Shown here: piece after piece, positions 1 through 8,774 of the stretch
Numbering within the stretch: the stretch's first letter is position 1
How the letters are laid out: every line of letters begins with the position of its first letter
Assembly: GCF_010667575.1 (NCBI RefSeq)
Contig: NZ_JAABNT010000021.1
Coordinates: 1 to 48,941, forward strand
Source of the DNA: Sulfitobacter sediminilitoris
Lineage (GTDB): Bacteria; Pseudomonadota; Alphaproteobacteria; Rhodobacterales; Rhodobacteraceae
Length of the DNA: 48,941 bases
Direction of reading: 5' to 3'
Notes under the pieces: model-generated
Database searches by the model: none
The model's input: the letters and a program-made list of their open reading frames with translations, nothing else
Told to the model about the DNA's origin: nothing
Translations under genes and position numbers: made by a program

Positions 1-66
1 CAACGAAGCCCCATGCAGTTGAAAGACATTCTTTGCCAAATCTACACCGATCATTGTATCAATCAT
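1..66 (-). CDS. IS110-family transposase, N-terminal 22 codons (runs off left edge)
   Basis: Reading leftwards from an ATG at 66, the first residues include IGVDLAKNVFQLHG, the hallmark start of the DEDD (RuvC-like) catalytic domain of IS110-family transposases; the Asp in GVD is the first catalytic acidic residue. The frame stays open to the window edge, so the rest of the enzyme is outside. IS110 transposases excise and insert elements without inverted-repeat-bounded target duplications and have a noncoding stretch next to the gene, which fits the sequence to the right. The family is recognised with good confidence; the subgroup and integrity cannot be judged from 22 codons. Confidence 0.85.
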   Translation of the reverse strand, partial: MIDTMIGVDLAKNVFQLHGASL

Positions 67-148
67 ATTGCCGTCCTCTCTCTAGCGTGGCCGTGTACGA
101 CCACATCTTTGGCACATTGCGATGCCGACTGGGGAGGGCGGCAACCAT
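1..148 (-). mobile_element. Edge of an IS110-family insertion sequence inside a PAS-domain gene
   Basis: The PAS protein encoded from the right keeps a normal sequence down to the residues ELEEMV (about 165-148) and then changes into a non-homologous tail, while the IS110 transposase starts at 66. The junction between host gene and element therefore lies somewhere near 140-150. The exact boundary is estimated from where the PAS/coiled-coil sequence loses sense, because IS110 ends carry no clear inverted repeats. About 80 nt between junction and transposase start would be the element's noncoding end. Confidence 0.65.
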
Positions 149-981
149 ACCATCTCTTCCAGCTCTTTCTCGCGGTGCATTTCCTTGGTGACATCAAACA
201 GGCTGCCGTGCCAGACGACGCCACCTTCGGGCAATGCGATTGGCGTCGAACTGGCGCGCAACCATAACAAGCCGCGCTTAGGGTGCACGAGCCGATAGAC
301 AATCTTGAATACATCCAATGTCCTCGCTGACTCTTGAATGTCTTCCTGAACCCGAAGCCGGTCTTCAACATGCACGTTTAGAAAGGCCAGATTGGCGTCC
401 TGCTCCAGAATGGCAGATGAGATGCCCAGTAGTTTCGGCAATCCTGACGTGAAATACGGAAAGGAGACGTCACCCTTGGCATCGATCTTAAACTCAAAGA
501 TTGCGCCGGCTACATTTTCCGTCAATCGTTTCAGCCGTGCGGATGTGCTGCGTGCCAAAACTGCGGCGGCTTCGACGCGATCCTTCGCCTCCACCCTCTC
601 GCTGATGTCGATCTGGGCGCCAACGATAGCTACGCCGTCTTCGACGTCTTCATCCGTGATCTTCATTCCCGCAGATCCGAACCACGCATAGGATCCGTCT
701 TTTCGTCGAAGACGAAAATCTGCATGGAAACTATCACTGTCGCTGTTCACCGTTTTCTCAAGATTGGCAAATACCGGTTCCACATCATCGGGATGCAAAA
801 GGTTTGTGAACATCTCCATGTCATGCGGCAGTTCGTCTGGCTGATATCCCAAGGCCTTGAACCAGCTGTCGGAATACCAGCAGTCTTCATTTGCCGGCAC
901 GACGCGCCAGATGCCGATGCAGCTGGCATCGGTGGCTGCGTCAACCAGCTGTGTGCTCCTTTTCAGCGCGCGCTGGGTTTC
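82..981 (-). pseudogene. PAS-domain sensor protein, downstream portion (after an amber codon, truncated by IS110)
   Basis: This is the continuation, in the same frame, of the PAS gene that begins at 1797. Codons from 981 read ETQRALKRSTQLVDAATDAS, a coiled-coil linker plus the start of a PAS domain. They are followed by two PAS/PAC units: one around YSDSWFKALGYQPDELPH ending in VGAQIDISERVEAKDR, and one around FTSGLPKLLGIS ending in HGSLFDVTKEMHREKELEE. PAS domains sense redox, oxygen or small ligands and feed an output domain, usually histidine kinase or GGDEF. No output domain remains: after ELEEMV the frame enters the IS110 end and stops at 82. A start near 900 (GTG) would be needed for separate translation; no good ribosome site is seen there. 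Most likely a dead remnant. Confidence 0.75.
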
Positions 982-1797
982 CTATAGTTTGATGAATGCT
1001 TTGACTTCCGTGTCGACGTCCTGAACCGTTCCAATGACCTTTTTTGCGCCGAGTAAAACAGGATGGTCGATGATCCGTTCGCCGATGCGCATCCACGAAG
1101 CTGTGCCATCCGCCTGCCGGATCAACCGTACCTTGACCGTCAGCGTGCTTTCCTTCCTGCCTTCATCCGGGTGCGTAAAGGCCGCAAGGACATCGCGCAG
1201 TTTCTCATCCAGAGCGATTGGCATGTGGTGCTGCAGATGCTCTGTAAAACTGCGTTTCGGATAGGTCCCTTTCGCATAGCCAAAGAGAGTCTCTGCGGTT
1301 GCATCCATTGTGAATTCACCAGTATCCGGCACATGTTCCCACGTACCGATCCTGTTTACGCCCAAAGCCAATTCAAGCATGTTCTTTGCGGCTTTGGTCC
1401 GCGACCCACGAGAAAGAATTTCAGTAACGTCCCAGGCAGCCAGAACAACCCGTGCCGGCAATCCGCGCTCATCCTTGTCGATCGACGCATTCAGATCGAT
1501 CATGCGGGTACTGCCATCGGCATGAAGCAGCCCGCTGAGTTGTCGCAGATTAACATCAGCGCCGGACTGGATTTCGGCCAACCAGTCTGCCGCCAATCCG
1601 CGGTAATTCTCGCGGAAGCACTGTTTGAAATCCGTGCCATGGAACGACGGCATGTCGTGTCCCAGCATGGCGCAAAAGGCTTGATTGCTTGACAGAACAA
1701 CGCCGCCCAGATTAATGACTACATACCCGGCAATGGCATCGCGCATCGCCTGATCAATGATGACCTTGGCTTCATCTATCGACTCTGAATAGTCCAA
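982..1797 (-). CDS. PAS-domain protein, upstream portion of a broken sensor gene
   Basis: 271 codons from a TTG start at 1797, preceded by AAGG about 9 nt upstream. Two PAS folds are visible: residues about 10-125 (AFCAMLGHDMPSF near the start, VVLAAWDVTEIL at the end) and about 135-268 (MDATAETLFGYAKGTYP, then VIGTVQDVDTEVKAFIKL). The protein ends at a TAG (984-982) that interrupts an otherwise continuous frame, in the coiled coil that normally links one PAS domain to the next. The upstream half could still be made as a 271-residue double-PAS protein without an output domain. I regard it as part of one inactivated gene, not a gene in its own right. It lies downstream of the acetate operon on the same strand, after a possible terminator. 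Confidence 0.7.
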   Translation of the reverse strand: MDYSESIDEAKVIIDQAMRDAIAGYVVINLGGVVLSSNQAFCAMLGHDMPSFHGTDFKQCFRENYRGLAADWLAEIQSGADVNLRQLSGLLHADGSTRMIDLNASIDKDERGLPARVVLAAWDVTEILSRGSRTKAAKNMLELALGVNRIGTWEHVPDTGEFTMDATAETLFGYAKGTYPKRSFTEHLQHHMPIALDEKLRDVLAAFTHPDEGRKESTLTVKVRLIRQADGTASWMRIGERIIDHPVLLGAKKVIGTVQDVDTEVKAFIKL

Positions 1798-1941
1798 CGG
1801 ACTTACCTTATTTTGTTCAGTCGCGTTGTGTCAGCAGCGTCTTAAGACTGTCTTTCGGAGCCAGGCGGTAACTGTTGAAATTTGAGTTTTTCTTCCGCAA
1901 ATTATTGAAAACTTCTGCAGTAATTGAGAGTTTTCGCGAAA

Positions 1942-1969
1942 GGTGTTGGTGGTGTGGTTGACCAACACC
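1942..1969 (-). terminator. Possible terminator after the acetate operon
   Basis: A 9-bp perfect stem (GGTGTTGGT / ACCAACACC) with a 10-nt loop lies about 70 nt beyond the stop of the exonuclease gene. Read in the minus direction it is followed by TTTCGCG, so the T-run is short. Its position at the end of a long minus-strand operon supports a terminator; a protein-binding palindrome upstream of the PAS gene is the alternative. Confidence 0.4.
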
Positions 1970-2039
1970 GCCTCGGAAATCCGATCTGGGCGCTCTCATT
2001 TGAGGCATAGCCGCCGACCGGTTATCTCAGAAACCTGAT

Positions 2040-3515
2040 TTATGACTGTCCCGTCTGCGAAGGACGACCGACATTGGTGCCGTCGACGGGTTTTTCGGAC
2101 TGCCGCTTGTTCAGATCCTTCAAAAGGCGACCATGTCGTTGTGTTTCGGCGATGACCTGTCCAAAGCGGACCAATCCCTTGCCTTCGAGAAGCGGAATGA
2201 GCTTGACCAGCACCTGGGCGGTTGCCTGCGCATCCCCAATCGCGGTGTGGCGCAAGTCAGGCGGGATCAAAATCGACAGGCGCTCACAAAGAGCGTCAAG
2301 GGAGTGATCTTCGGTTGTGCCGAAAACGGCCGCTGACAATAGCACGGTATCAAGAACAGGATGGCTCCAGTCCACGCCCATATCTGACGCGCACCGGCGC
2401 AGTAGCCCGATATCGAATGGGGCGTTGTGGGCAACCAGAACTGCGTCGCGTGCGAAATGGTGGAAATTGCGCCCGGCTGTCGCGAAATCTGGTGCACCGG
2501 CCACATCACCATCGGTCACCTGATGAATGAGGGTCGAGGCGGGCGGGATCGGGCGCCCTGGATTGACGTAGGTGTCTACCACCTCACCGTGAACAATTCG
2601 CCCATTCAATACGCGGACAGCACCAAGCTGTACGACGTCATCTTTCTCAACCGAAAGGCCCGTTGCCTCGGTATCGAAGGCGACGAAACACAAATTACGC
2701 AACGCGGTGTCGTGGATTTCAGTTGCTTCGCTCTTATTCAAAAGATCAAAATCGAAAACGAGCGGTCGAGCTTCGATGAATTTCTGCGCCCCTTCTCCAA
2801 CATTGATCACCAATATGTAACCATCTGTTTCCAGCGCCTTCATTTTCGCGTCAAATCGCAGTTTTCGGCTGTGATCCTGAAGGACGAAAGACACTTCCGC
2901 CCCTCTTTTTATCATCTCTTCTTGGGCGCTTAACAGGTCTGTGGAATCAAAATAGTCAGTCAGTGGTGCCTTGAGCCGAGCAGGGGCGATTGTGGACAGC
3001 ACTTCGGCTGCCTGACCGTCGTAAAGCACGATCTCATCTGCGGTATTTACAAGGATCGTCGCCACGGGGATCTCGGTGAGCAGCGCGGTGAGCTGTGCTG
3101 TTTCCGCCTTGAGCCGCTCGGTCTCTCGCGCGACCTGCTTTGCGGTATCTATCACTGTGCTCGACAATGCGGTCGAGACGGCGTTTGCAGCAGGAGCCAG
3201 ATCACCCAGATACCGCGCAGCTTGCGTCTCGACCTCGGCGTTTACGCCTGAATGCGCCCGCAGGCGCAGATCGGCGGCAAGTCTGTTAATTGGCTTGGCA
3301 ACATTTTCATCAAAGAGCAGCCAGACAGCAACAGCAAGACCGGTATTGAGGAATGCGAAAATCACAAAAGCGGTCAGAAAAGGGGCCGTCGGCAATACGT
3401 TTTCCGCCCGTGACCACCCCAGATAAAGAGAGGCGCACGCCAGCGCCGCGCCTCCTGCTGCCAGAAGGCAGAAAAACAGGAAGATGCGAAAGCGCAGGGA
3501 GAGGCGGGCGAACAT
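2040..3515 (-). CDS. Membrane-anchored DnaQ-like 3'-5' exonuclease with PAS-like region
   Basis: A 491-residue protein. Two membrane segments sit at about residues 10-32 and 45-67, then a HAMP-like linker (AKPINRLAADLRLR) and coiled coil to about 145, and a PAS-like region at about 148-240. The C-terminal DEDDh exonuclease domain of the DNA polymerase III epsilon type covers about 275-450: D281 and E283 in FDTEATGL, D368 in AHNAPFD, H423 and D428 in RHTAIGD. It should hydrolyse single-stranded or mismatched 3' ends, but the membrane anchor and sensor region suggest signalling or RNA/nucleotide turnover rather than replication. The start at 3515 is chosen because the preceding gene stops one base upstream (TGA-C-ATG), implying translational coupling; a longer reading to 3602 would overlap that gene. 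Last gene of the acetate operon; such linkage recurs in relatives. Confidence 0.85.
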   Translation of the reverse strand: MFARLSLRFRIFLFFCLLAAGGAALACASLYLGWSRAENVLPTAPFLTAFVIFAFLNTGLAVAVWLLFDENVAKPINRLAADLRLRAHSGVNAEVETQAARYLGDLAPAANAVSTALSSTVIDTAKQVARETERLKAETAQLTALLTEIPVATILVNTADEIVLYDGQAAEVLSTIAPARLKAPLTDYFDSTDLLSAQEEMIKRGAEVSFVLQDHSRKLRFDAKMKALETDGYILVINVGEGAQKFIEARPLVFDFDLLNKSEATEIHDTALRNLCFVAFDTEATGLSVEKDDVVQLGAVRVLNGRIVHGEVVDTYVNPGRPIPPASTLIHQVTDGDVAGAPDFATAGRNFHHFARDAVLVAHNAPFDIGLLRRCASDMGVDWSHPVLDTVLLSAAVFGTTEDHSLDALCERLSILIPPDLRHTAIGDAQATAQVLVKLIPLLEGKGLVRFGQVIAETQRHGRLLKDLNKRQSEKPVDGTNVGRPSQTGQS

Positions 3516-3516
3516 G

Positions 3517-4035
3517 TCAGGTCCCGCAAACCAGTTCGAGGATAGGATCGTCGTCCGGCATGGTCTCCCACTCTGCATTGACCACCGCACCGTCCGCCGC
3601 AAAGGTCGCGCCGTCGATCAGCAATGCGGAACGGCCCGCGGCGCAATCAAAGATCATCGGGGCCTGATTGACAGGCGACCAGCGGCCAAAGAAGTAAAGA
3701 TCAGCCATGCGCTGGTCCGGCAGGTTCTCGTTGGTTCGGGCGGTGCCGGTGTCCGCCGCTACAAAGCGCTTCGTATAGGGCCAGACCTGCGTCCATGGTC
3801 GCAGCCAGCTTTGCTCTTCAACGGTCATCGCGATCTCGACACCATCAGGTAATCGCTCTGCCGTGCGGCTGAACCAAGTGTATTCGTTGGAGATCGTCAT
3901 GCCGATCATACCCAGTCCTGCCGCCACCGGCATCACCCATTTCGGAAGGCGACGCCCGGTTATGATGTTCAGCAGTAAAGCAAGGCCCGCGCAAGCGATC
4001 CCGGCAAAAACGGTAGCGATGAGTTCTACAAACAT
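3517..4035 (-). CDS. Small membrane protein of the acetate operon, function unknown
   Basis: 172 residues. Two predicted membrane helices (about 4-26 and 33-50) are followed by a hydrophilic domain containing WFSRTAERLPDGVEIAMT and WTQVWPYTKRFVAADTG. I recognise no enzyme motif. It starts 4 nt after the stop of the DUF294 regulator and ends one base before the exonuclease start, so it is tightly locked into the operon. Proteins of this kind commonly sit between these two genes in marine Rhodobacteraceae, so it is probably a real conserved gene. A role in anchoring or assisting either neighbour is only inference from position. Confidence 0.75.
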   Translation of the reverse strand: MFVELIATVFAGIACAGLALLLNIITGRRLPKWVMPVAAGLGMIGMTISNEYTWFSRTAERLPDGVEIAMTVEEQSWLRPWTQVWPYTKRFVAADTGTARTNENLPDQRMADLYFFGRWSPVNQAPMIFDCAAGRSALLIDGATFAADGAVVNAEWETMPDDDPILELVCGT

Positions 4036-4039
4036 GCGA

Positions 4040-5860
4040 TCATCCTAAGGTCCCTTTTCCAGCAGCCACAGCAGATTGCATGGTTTTCACAACCACGAAG
4101 GCATCCCGCAGGTGACTGCGTTCGAAATCGGACAGCGTCGAGGGGGCAAGGAAATTGTCCGGTTTCTCTCCTGCCCTGACCTGTGCGGCCTGATGCTGAA
4201 GCCGTGTCATTGCTATGAGATCGTAGGCATCCAGAAGATCAGCGGCACCTGCTTTTGACAAAACGCCTGCCGCCTGCGCGGCTTCCAGTCTGGCGCGGGT
4301 GTTCACTGGGGGCAAGCGCCCCTGTAACGTATAGATCCGCCCCAGATCTACCACGGGGACGACCCCGTTATGCTTGAGGTCTAGTTGATGCCGATGCTCG
4401 CCCGACCGGATCGTCGCCAGCCCGCGCAAAAGCCCCAAAGGCGGCTGATGCTTGAGCGAATTGGAGATCATGTGCGCCGTAAAGATCGAATTCTTTGAAG
4501 CCCGTTCAAGCGTTCCTTCCCGAAGATCGTCAAAAAGGCTTTCGTCACCGCCAATAGGCCGCAGGTCAAACATGACCGAGGCCAGCATCTGCGCCTCCGG
4601 GTCAGGCTTTTCGATCCAGCTTGCGAAATAGTCTCGCCAGATGCGCAGCGGCTGACACCAGCGTGGATTGGTCGCCATCATGTCGCCGGGACAGTAGAAA
4701 TATCCGCAGGTGTCCAGCCCGTCGCTCACGAATTTCGCAAGCGCCGCGAAATACGGCATGTCACTTTCGCTCACGGTGTCTGCCAGGATCAGACAATTGT
4801 CCTGATCAGAAACCCCTGTCTGTTCCTGGCGCCCTTGCGATCCACAGGCAAGCCAGAGGTAGGGAACCGGCGGCGGGCCAAGATTGACCTCGGCCAGTGC
4901 CAGCAATCGGCGTGTTGCCGTATCGGCGATGTCAGTGATCAGGCGCGTGATGACCTCGTGTCGGTTGCCTGCTTCTACCAAATGAACCAACAGATGTGGT
5001 ATTTCCGCTGTTGCCCGCGCCATGGCGGCGGCATCTTCTGCCTTTGCTACTCGACCAACCAGATCTGCCGAAGACATTGCAAGAGCGCGGGTCAAATCAG
5101 TCTGCGTTACGATGCCAAGCAGTTTGGACCCATCGACAATCGGCACATGTCGAATACCGCGTTCCACCATCAGGTGAAGAACGTCTGTGACCAAGGCTTT
5201 GGGTCCCAGCGTCAGCCGTGTTGCGGTCATAACCGCAGATATCGGGCCGTTGGTGTCGGCCCCCTTTGCCACAACCCGACCGGTCATGTCACGAAGGGTT
5301 ACGATTCCTTTAAATTCTCCGGCGTCGGTAACGCAGATTGAGGATATATGCGCCTTGTGCATTTCGGCGGCGGCGTCCCGGACCGACGTATGAGGCGCAC
5401 ATGTGATCGGGTTGCGTGTCATCAACCGCTCTATAGGAAGGGTTGCCAGATCTTTTCGATCGCTTCGGCTAGGTCGGCGGCGGTCGAAAAATTTCGCGAC
5501 AGTCGGGTGCGTTTTTATCAGTGTGAAAAGTGTTGCGGCCGGCATCACAATCAATGTCGCGTCAGAGGTGACGGTGGCTGTGCGGCTGGCGTCCTCAGCG
5601 CGCAAAAGCGCACGTTCGCCAAAGGAGTTTCGAGGACCGAGAATGGAAAGCTGAACGTCTGTTTCGTCCGTGATCTCAACTTCACCCGCGGCAATGATGT
5701 AGAGATTGGTCGCCACGTCCCCAATTGCAAAGACCTTATCACCGGCAGCAAATTCTTGTGCGTCGCACGCCGCGCAAAGTGCTTCGAGTTCGGCCTCAGT
5801 CAGGCTGTCATAAGGGTGCACGGTCGCAAGAAACTGGGTCAAAGAAGCCGGAACGGACAT
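4040..5860 (-). CDS. DUF294-type regulator: cNMP-binding, two CBS, nucleotidyltransferase-like domains
   Basis: 606 residues. Domain order: cyclic-nucleotide-binding fold at about 15-125 (FAIGDVATNLYIIAAGEVEI and GERALLRAEDASRTATV), two CBS motifs at about 145-265 (MTRNPITCAPHTSVRDAA; RHVPIVDGSKLLGIVTQTDL), then a DUF294 putative nucleotidyltransferase (ACGSQGRQEQTGVSDQDN, a GlnD-like G-S-x-G-R...D-x-D pattern near 335-355) and its helical C-terminal domain. The architecture suggests a sensor of adenylate charge or cyclic nucleotide that controls a partner. In this operon the likely target is the adjacent symporter or acetyl-CoA synthetase; this is inference, and no such nucleotidyl transfer has been shown here. 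Follows the symporter after an intercistronic hairpin. Confidence 0.88.
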   Translation of the reverse strand: MSVPASLTQFLATVHPYDSLTEAELEALCAACDAQEFAAGDKVFAIGDVATNLYIIAAGEVEITDETDVQLSILGPRNSFGERALLRAEDASRTATVTSDATLIVMPAATLFTLIKTHPTVAKFFDRRRPSRSDRKDLATLPIERLMTRNPITCAPHTSVRDAAAEMHKAHISSICVTDAGEFKGIVTLRDMTGRVVAKGADTNGPISAVMTATRLTLGPKALVTDVLHLMVERGIRHVPIVDGSKLLGIVTQTDLTRALAMSSADLVGRVAKAEDAAAMARATAEIPHLLVHLVEAGNRHEVITRLITDIADTATRRLLALAEVNLGPPPVPYLWLACGSQGRQEQTGVSDQDNCLILADTVSESDMPYFAALAKFVSDGLDTCGYFYCPGDMMATNPRWCQPLRIWRDYFASWIEKPDPEAQMLASVMFDLRPIGGDESLFDDLREGTLERASKNSIFTAHMISNSLKHQPPLGLLRGLATIRSGEHRHQLDLKHNGVVPVVDLGRIYTLQGRLPPVNTRARLEAAQAAGVLSKAGAADLLDAYDLIAMTRLQHQAAQVRAGEKPDNFLAPSTLSDFERSHLRDAFVVVKTMQSAVAAGKGTLG

Positions 5861-5883
5861 GTGGCTGGCCTTCTTTCAGGGAT

Positions 5884-5911
5884 GTCCTGCCCACATTGAC
5901 GCGGGCAGGAC
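5884..5911. repeat. Intercistronic inverted repeat between symporter and DUF294 regulator
   Basis: A perfect 9-bp stem (GTCCTGCCC / GGGCAGGAC) with a 10-nt loop. On the plus strand it is followed by CGTTTTT, but both flanking genes are read on the minus strand, where no T-run follows it. It is therefore better read as an mRNA-stabilising or attenuating hairpin that lets the downstream regulator be expressed less than the symporter. It sits 23 nt upstream of the regulator start. Confidence 0.45.
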
Positions 5912-5967
5912 CGTTTTTGAAGGTGGATCATCGCCGAAGGTACCCCGGCGATATCCTGTTGGCTTAT

Positions 5968-7752
5968 TTAGTGGCCCTCGACAGCGGTGCCTGCACCACG
6001 CGGGATGCGGACGCTTTCGACAAGGTCCTTGATCTCCTGCGGGGTTTCCTTGGTCATGCCGGAGACGATGTAGGCCACCGCAAAGTTGACCGCCGCACCG
6101 ATGGCACCGAACGAGGTCGACTTGATCGGTCCAAGCAGCGGATCGGCATCGGTGAAGGAGTTGGTGTCAGGGATGAAGAACCAGCCCTTGTGCAGGAAGA
6201 TGTAGAGCAGCGTAACGACCAGACCGGCCAGCATGCCCGCGACCGCGCCCACGTTGTTGATACGGGTCGAGAAGATACCCATCATCAGCGCAGGGAAGAT
6301 CGAGGCTGCCGCAAGTCCGAAGGCCAAGGCCACGGTTTGCGCCGCAAATCCCGGTGGGTTGAGGCCCAAGAGAACCGCCACCACGATCGCCGCTGCCATG
6401 GAGATACGTGCGGCCATCAGTTCCTTCTTTTCCGACATGTTCGGGGTCAGCTGACCCTTGAGCAAGTCGTGAGACACCGCCGAGGAGATCGCCAGAAGCA
6501 GACCCGCCGCTGTGGACAGAGCCGCCGCAAGACCACCCGCCGCCACAAGGCCGATCACCCAGCCGGGGAGCGACGCAATCTCGGGATTGGCAAGCACGAG
6601 GATGTCACGGTTGAAGTTGGTCAACTCGTTGCCTTCCCAGCCGTTAGCTTCCGCCTTGGCCTGCAGATCGGCGTTCTTGTCGTTGTAGTACTGGATCAGG
6701 CCGTCGCCGTTCTTGTCTTCCCATCCAAGAAGACCGGTCTTCTGCCACGTCGCCATCCAGGCGTACTCCGGATCGCTCTCGATCTGCTCGACGCTGACTG
6801 CAGGGGCATCCGTGCCGTTGGGCCACATCAGTTCGGAGATGTTGAGCCGCGCCATGGCACCCACCGCAGGGGCGGTCAGGTAGAGAAGGGCGATGAAGAC
6901 CAGCGTCCAGCCAGCGGACCAGCGTGCGTCAGACACCTTGGGCACCGTAAAGAAGCGCATGATCACGTGGGGCAGACCGGCGGTTCCGATCATCAGCGAC
7001 AAGGTGAAAAGCACCATGTTGATGGTCGAGCCATGGGCCGCCGTATATTCGGCAAAGCCAAGGTCAGTCACGATCTGGTTCAGTTTCGCCAAGAGCGGCT
7101 CCCCGCTTTCGGTTGAGCCAAACAGACCCAGCGCCGGGATCGGATTGCCGGTGAGTTGCAGAGAGATAAAGACCGCCGGGATCGTGTAGGCGGTGATCAA
7201 AACACAGTACTGTGCCACCTGCGTATAGGTCACGCCCTTCATGCCACCGAAAACGGCGTAGGCGAACACCACACAGGCCCCAATCAGCAAACCCCAGAAG
7301 GCGTCGATCTCGAGGAACCGGCCAAAGGCGATGCCCACGCCCTGCATCTGACCGATCACGTAGGTGATGGAGGCCACCAAGAGGCAGATCACCGCCACCA
7401 TGCGCGCGGTCTTGGAATAGAACCGGTCGCCGATGAACTCGGACACCGTGAACTTGCCGAACTTGCGCAGGTAGGGTGCCAACAGCAGCGCCAGCAGCAC
7501 GTAACCGCCCGTCCAGCCCATCAGGAAGGACGAGTTGTCATAGCCGGTGAAGGCGATGAGGCCCGCCATCGAGATGAACGAGGCTGCGGACATCCAGTCG
7601 GCGGCGGTGGCCATCCCGTTGGTGACAGGGTGCACGCCGCGACCGGCGGCGTAGAATTCTGATGTCGATCCCGCGCGGGCCCAGACCGCGATGCCGATGT
7701 AGAGCGCAAAGGACGCGCCAACGAACAGCAGATTGAGTGTAAACTGATCCAT
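5968..7752 (-). CDS. Sodium:solute symporter, VC_2705-type, probable acetate/monocarboxylate uptake
   Basis: 594 residues, a polytopic inner-membrane protein of the sodium:solute symporter family with about 13 membrane helices. Family landmarks: EFYAAGRGVHPVTNGMATAADWMSAASF near residues 32-60, FGGMKGVTYTQVAQYCVL near 165-185, and GLAAALSTAAGLLLAISSAVSHD near 410-432. A charged insert at about 325-385 (DPEYAWMATWQKTG, DKNGDGLIQYYND) is typical of the two-component symporters that pair with a DUF4212 subunit. The start at 7752 follows a GAGGAA that overlaps the stop of the DUF4212 gene, 5 nt away. Its position between the small subunit, adenylate kinase and acetyl-CoA synthetase points to acetate or a similar short acid as substrate; exact specificity is inferred. 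Confidence 0.92.
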   Translation of the reverse strand: MDQFTLNLLFVGASFALYIGIAVWARAGSTSEFYAAGRGVHPVTNGMATAADWMSAASFISMAGLIAFTGYDNSSFLMGWTGGYVLLALLLAPYLRKFGKFTVSEFIGDRFYSKTARMVAVICLLVASITYVIGQMQGVGIAFGRFLEIDAFWGLLIGACVVFAYAVFGGMKGVTYTQVAQYCVLITAYTIPAVFISLQLTGNPIPALGLFGSTESGEPLLAKLNQIVTDLGFAEYTAAHGSTINMVLFTLSLMIGTAGLPHVIMRFFTVPKVSDARWSAGWTLVFIALLYLTAPAVGAMARLNISELMWPNGTDAPAVSVEQIESDPEYAWMATWQKTGLLGWEDKNGDGLIQYYNDKNADLQAKAEANGWEGNELTNFNRDILVLANPEIASLPGWVIGLVAAGGLAAALSTAAGLLLAISSAVSHDLLKGQLTPNMSEKKELMAARISMAAAIVVAVLLGLNPPGFAAQTVALAFGLAAASIFPALMMGIFSTRINNVGAVAGMLAGLVVTLLYIFLHKGWFFIPDTNSFTDADPLLGPIKSTSFGAIGAAVNFAVAYIVSGMTKETPQEIKDLVESVRIPRGAGTAVEGH

Positions 7753-7757
7753 TGTGT

Positions 7758-8021
7758 TTATTCCTCGTCCACGCGGTGTTCCTTATCGAGCTTGTTCATG
7801 CGCCATGCGTAGAAGAAGATCAGGATCAGGAAGACGATGATTGAGCCCTGCTGGGCGAACCAGAAGCCAAGGTCGGTGCCACCCACGGCGATGCCGGCCA
7901 GAAGCGGGCGCAGGATGATCCCGAACCCGAATGAGACCAGCGCCCAGATGACGAGGCTGATCAGGATAAGGCGTATATTGGCTTGCCAATATGCGTTGTT
8001 AGAGCTGTTTTGTTGAGACAT
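7758..8021 (-). CDS. DUF4212 small subunit of the sodium:solute symporter
   Basis: 87 residues with two membrane helices (about 15-37 and 47-70) and a charged C-terminal tail (NKLDKEHRVDEE). Sequence features such as YWQANIRLILISLVIWALVSFG and FWFAQQGSI match DUF4212, the small partner of VC_2705-type symporters. The ribosome site GGAGGAGGG lies shortly upstream of the start. It is translated immediately before the large subunit, with 5 nt between stop and start, in keeping with complex assembly. It probably stabilises or modulates the transporter rather than carrying substrate itself. Confidence 0.9.
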   Translation of the reverse strand: MSQQNSSNNAYWQANIRLILISLVIWALVSFGFGIILRPLLAGIAVGGTDLGFWFAQQGSIIVFLILIFFYAWRMNKLDKEHRVDEE

Positions 8022-8084
8022 GAATTGGTCCCTCCTCCATTTGTGCGTCGGGGGCCGCGCTTGAGCCTCCGAACTCCAAGGGCG

Positions 8085-8774
8085 TTATGTCGTGGCTTGT
8101 GACACAACGCTGTTCAGTTGGGCGGCAATCTCGTCGATGGCCCCCATGGCGGGGACACGGGAGAGCGTCCCCTTGTTCTGGTAATAATCAATCAGCGGCG
8201 CTGTCTTAGCGTGGTAGGCCTCAAGCCGCTGCGCCACTGTTGTGGCGTTATCGTCCGCGCGGCGTTTCATATCGGTGCAGCTGCAGTTGTCGCAGACACC
8301 TGCCTTGGCGGTGGGCTTGAAGCTGTCGTGATAGCCTTCGCCGCAGCTGCCACAGGTGAACCGGCCCGAGATACGCGCGACCATCGCGGCATCCTCGACC
8401 TCAAGACTGACGGCGGCATTGATCCGTTGCCCGGTGTCGGCCAGCAGCGTATCCAGCGCCTCGGCCTGAACGGTCGTGCGCGGAAAGCCATCGAGGATCA
8501 CGCCACTGGCGCAATCGGGCTCTGCCAGACGGTCGCGCAGGATGGCAATCACGATTTCATCGCTGACCAAGTCACCCGCTTCCATCACGGCCTTTGCCTG
8601 CTTGCCCGCGTCCGTGCCCGCTGCCACAGCGGCGCGCAGCAGGTCACCCGTCGAAAGCTGGATCAGACCGTGGCTTTCCTCAAGCATCCGAGCCTGCGTG
8701 CCTTTGCCCGCGCCGGGAGGGCCAAGCAGGATCAACACGGGGGCGGTGGCAGGCGTCGCTGAGCCGTCCATCAT
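8085..8774 (-). CDS. adk: Adenylate kinase (zinc-lid type) dedicated to acetate activation
   Basis: 229 residues. The P-loop [10 protein letters not shown] lies near residue 19, the NMP-binding [14 protein letters not shown] follows, DGFPRT holds the conserved Arg, and the LID carries four cysteines (CGSCG ... CDNC), the zinc-binding form. It interconverts 2 ADP and AMP + ATP in the cytoplasm. The start at 8774 overlaps the acs stop (ATGATGA region), and its Shine-Dalgarno GGAGGA lies inside the acs 3' end, so the two are co-translated. Acetyl-CoA synthetase releases AMP, so a linked adenylate kinase recycles that AMP. The housekeeping copy is usually in the ribosomal protein operon, so this is probably a second, pathway-specific copy; that other copy is not in the window. 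Confidence 0.93.
   Translation of the reverse strand: MMDGSATPATAPVLILLGPPGAGKGTQARMLEESHGLIQLSTGDLLRAAVAAGTDAGKQAKAVMEAGDLVSDEIVIAILRDRLAEPDCASGVILDGFPRTTVQAEALDTLLADTGQRINAAVSLEVEDAAMVARISGRFTCGSCGEGYHDSFKPTAKAGVCDNCSCTDMKRRADDNATTVAQRLEAYHAKTAPLIDYYQNKGTLSRVPAMGAIDEIAAQLNSVVSQATT

Noticed and set aside
1817..2008. Minus-strand frame of 63 codons between the exonuclease and PAS genes
   Set aside because: No ribosome site, no family resemblance, and it spans the probable terminator hairpin.
3727..3740. GTTC...GTTC direct repeat resembling an SOS box
   Set aside because: Spacing is 6 not 7 and it lies inside the coding sequence of the 3517-4035 gene.
5725..7116. Long plus-strand frame of 463 codons
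   Set aside because: Antisense shadow of the DUF294 and symporter genes; composition rich in His, Arg and Gly as expected from reading GC-rich coding DNA backwards.
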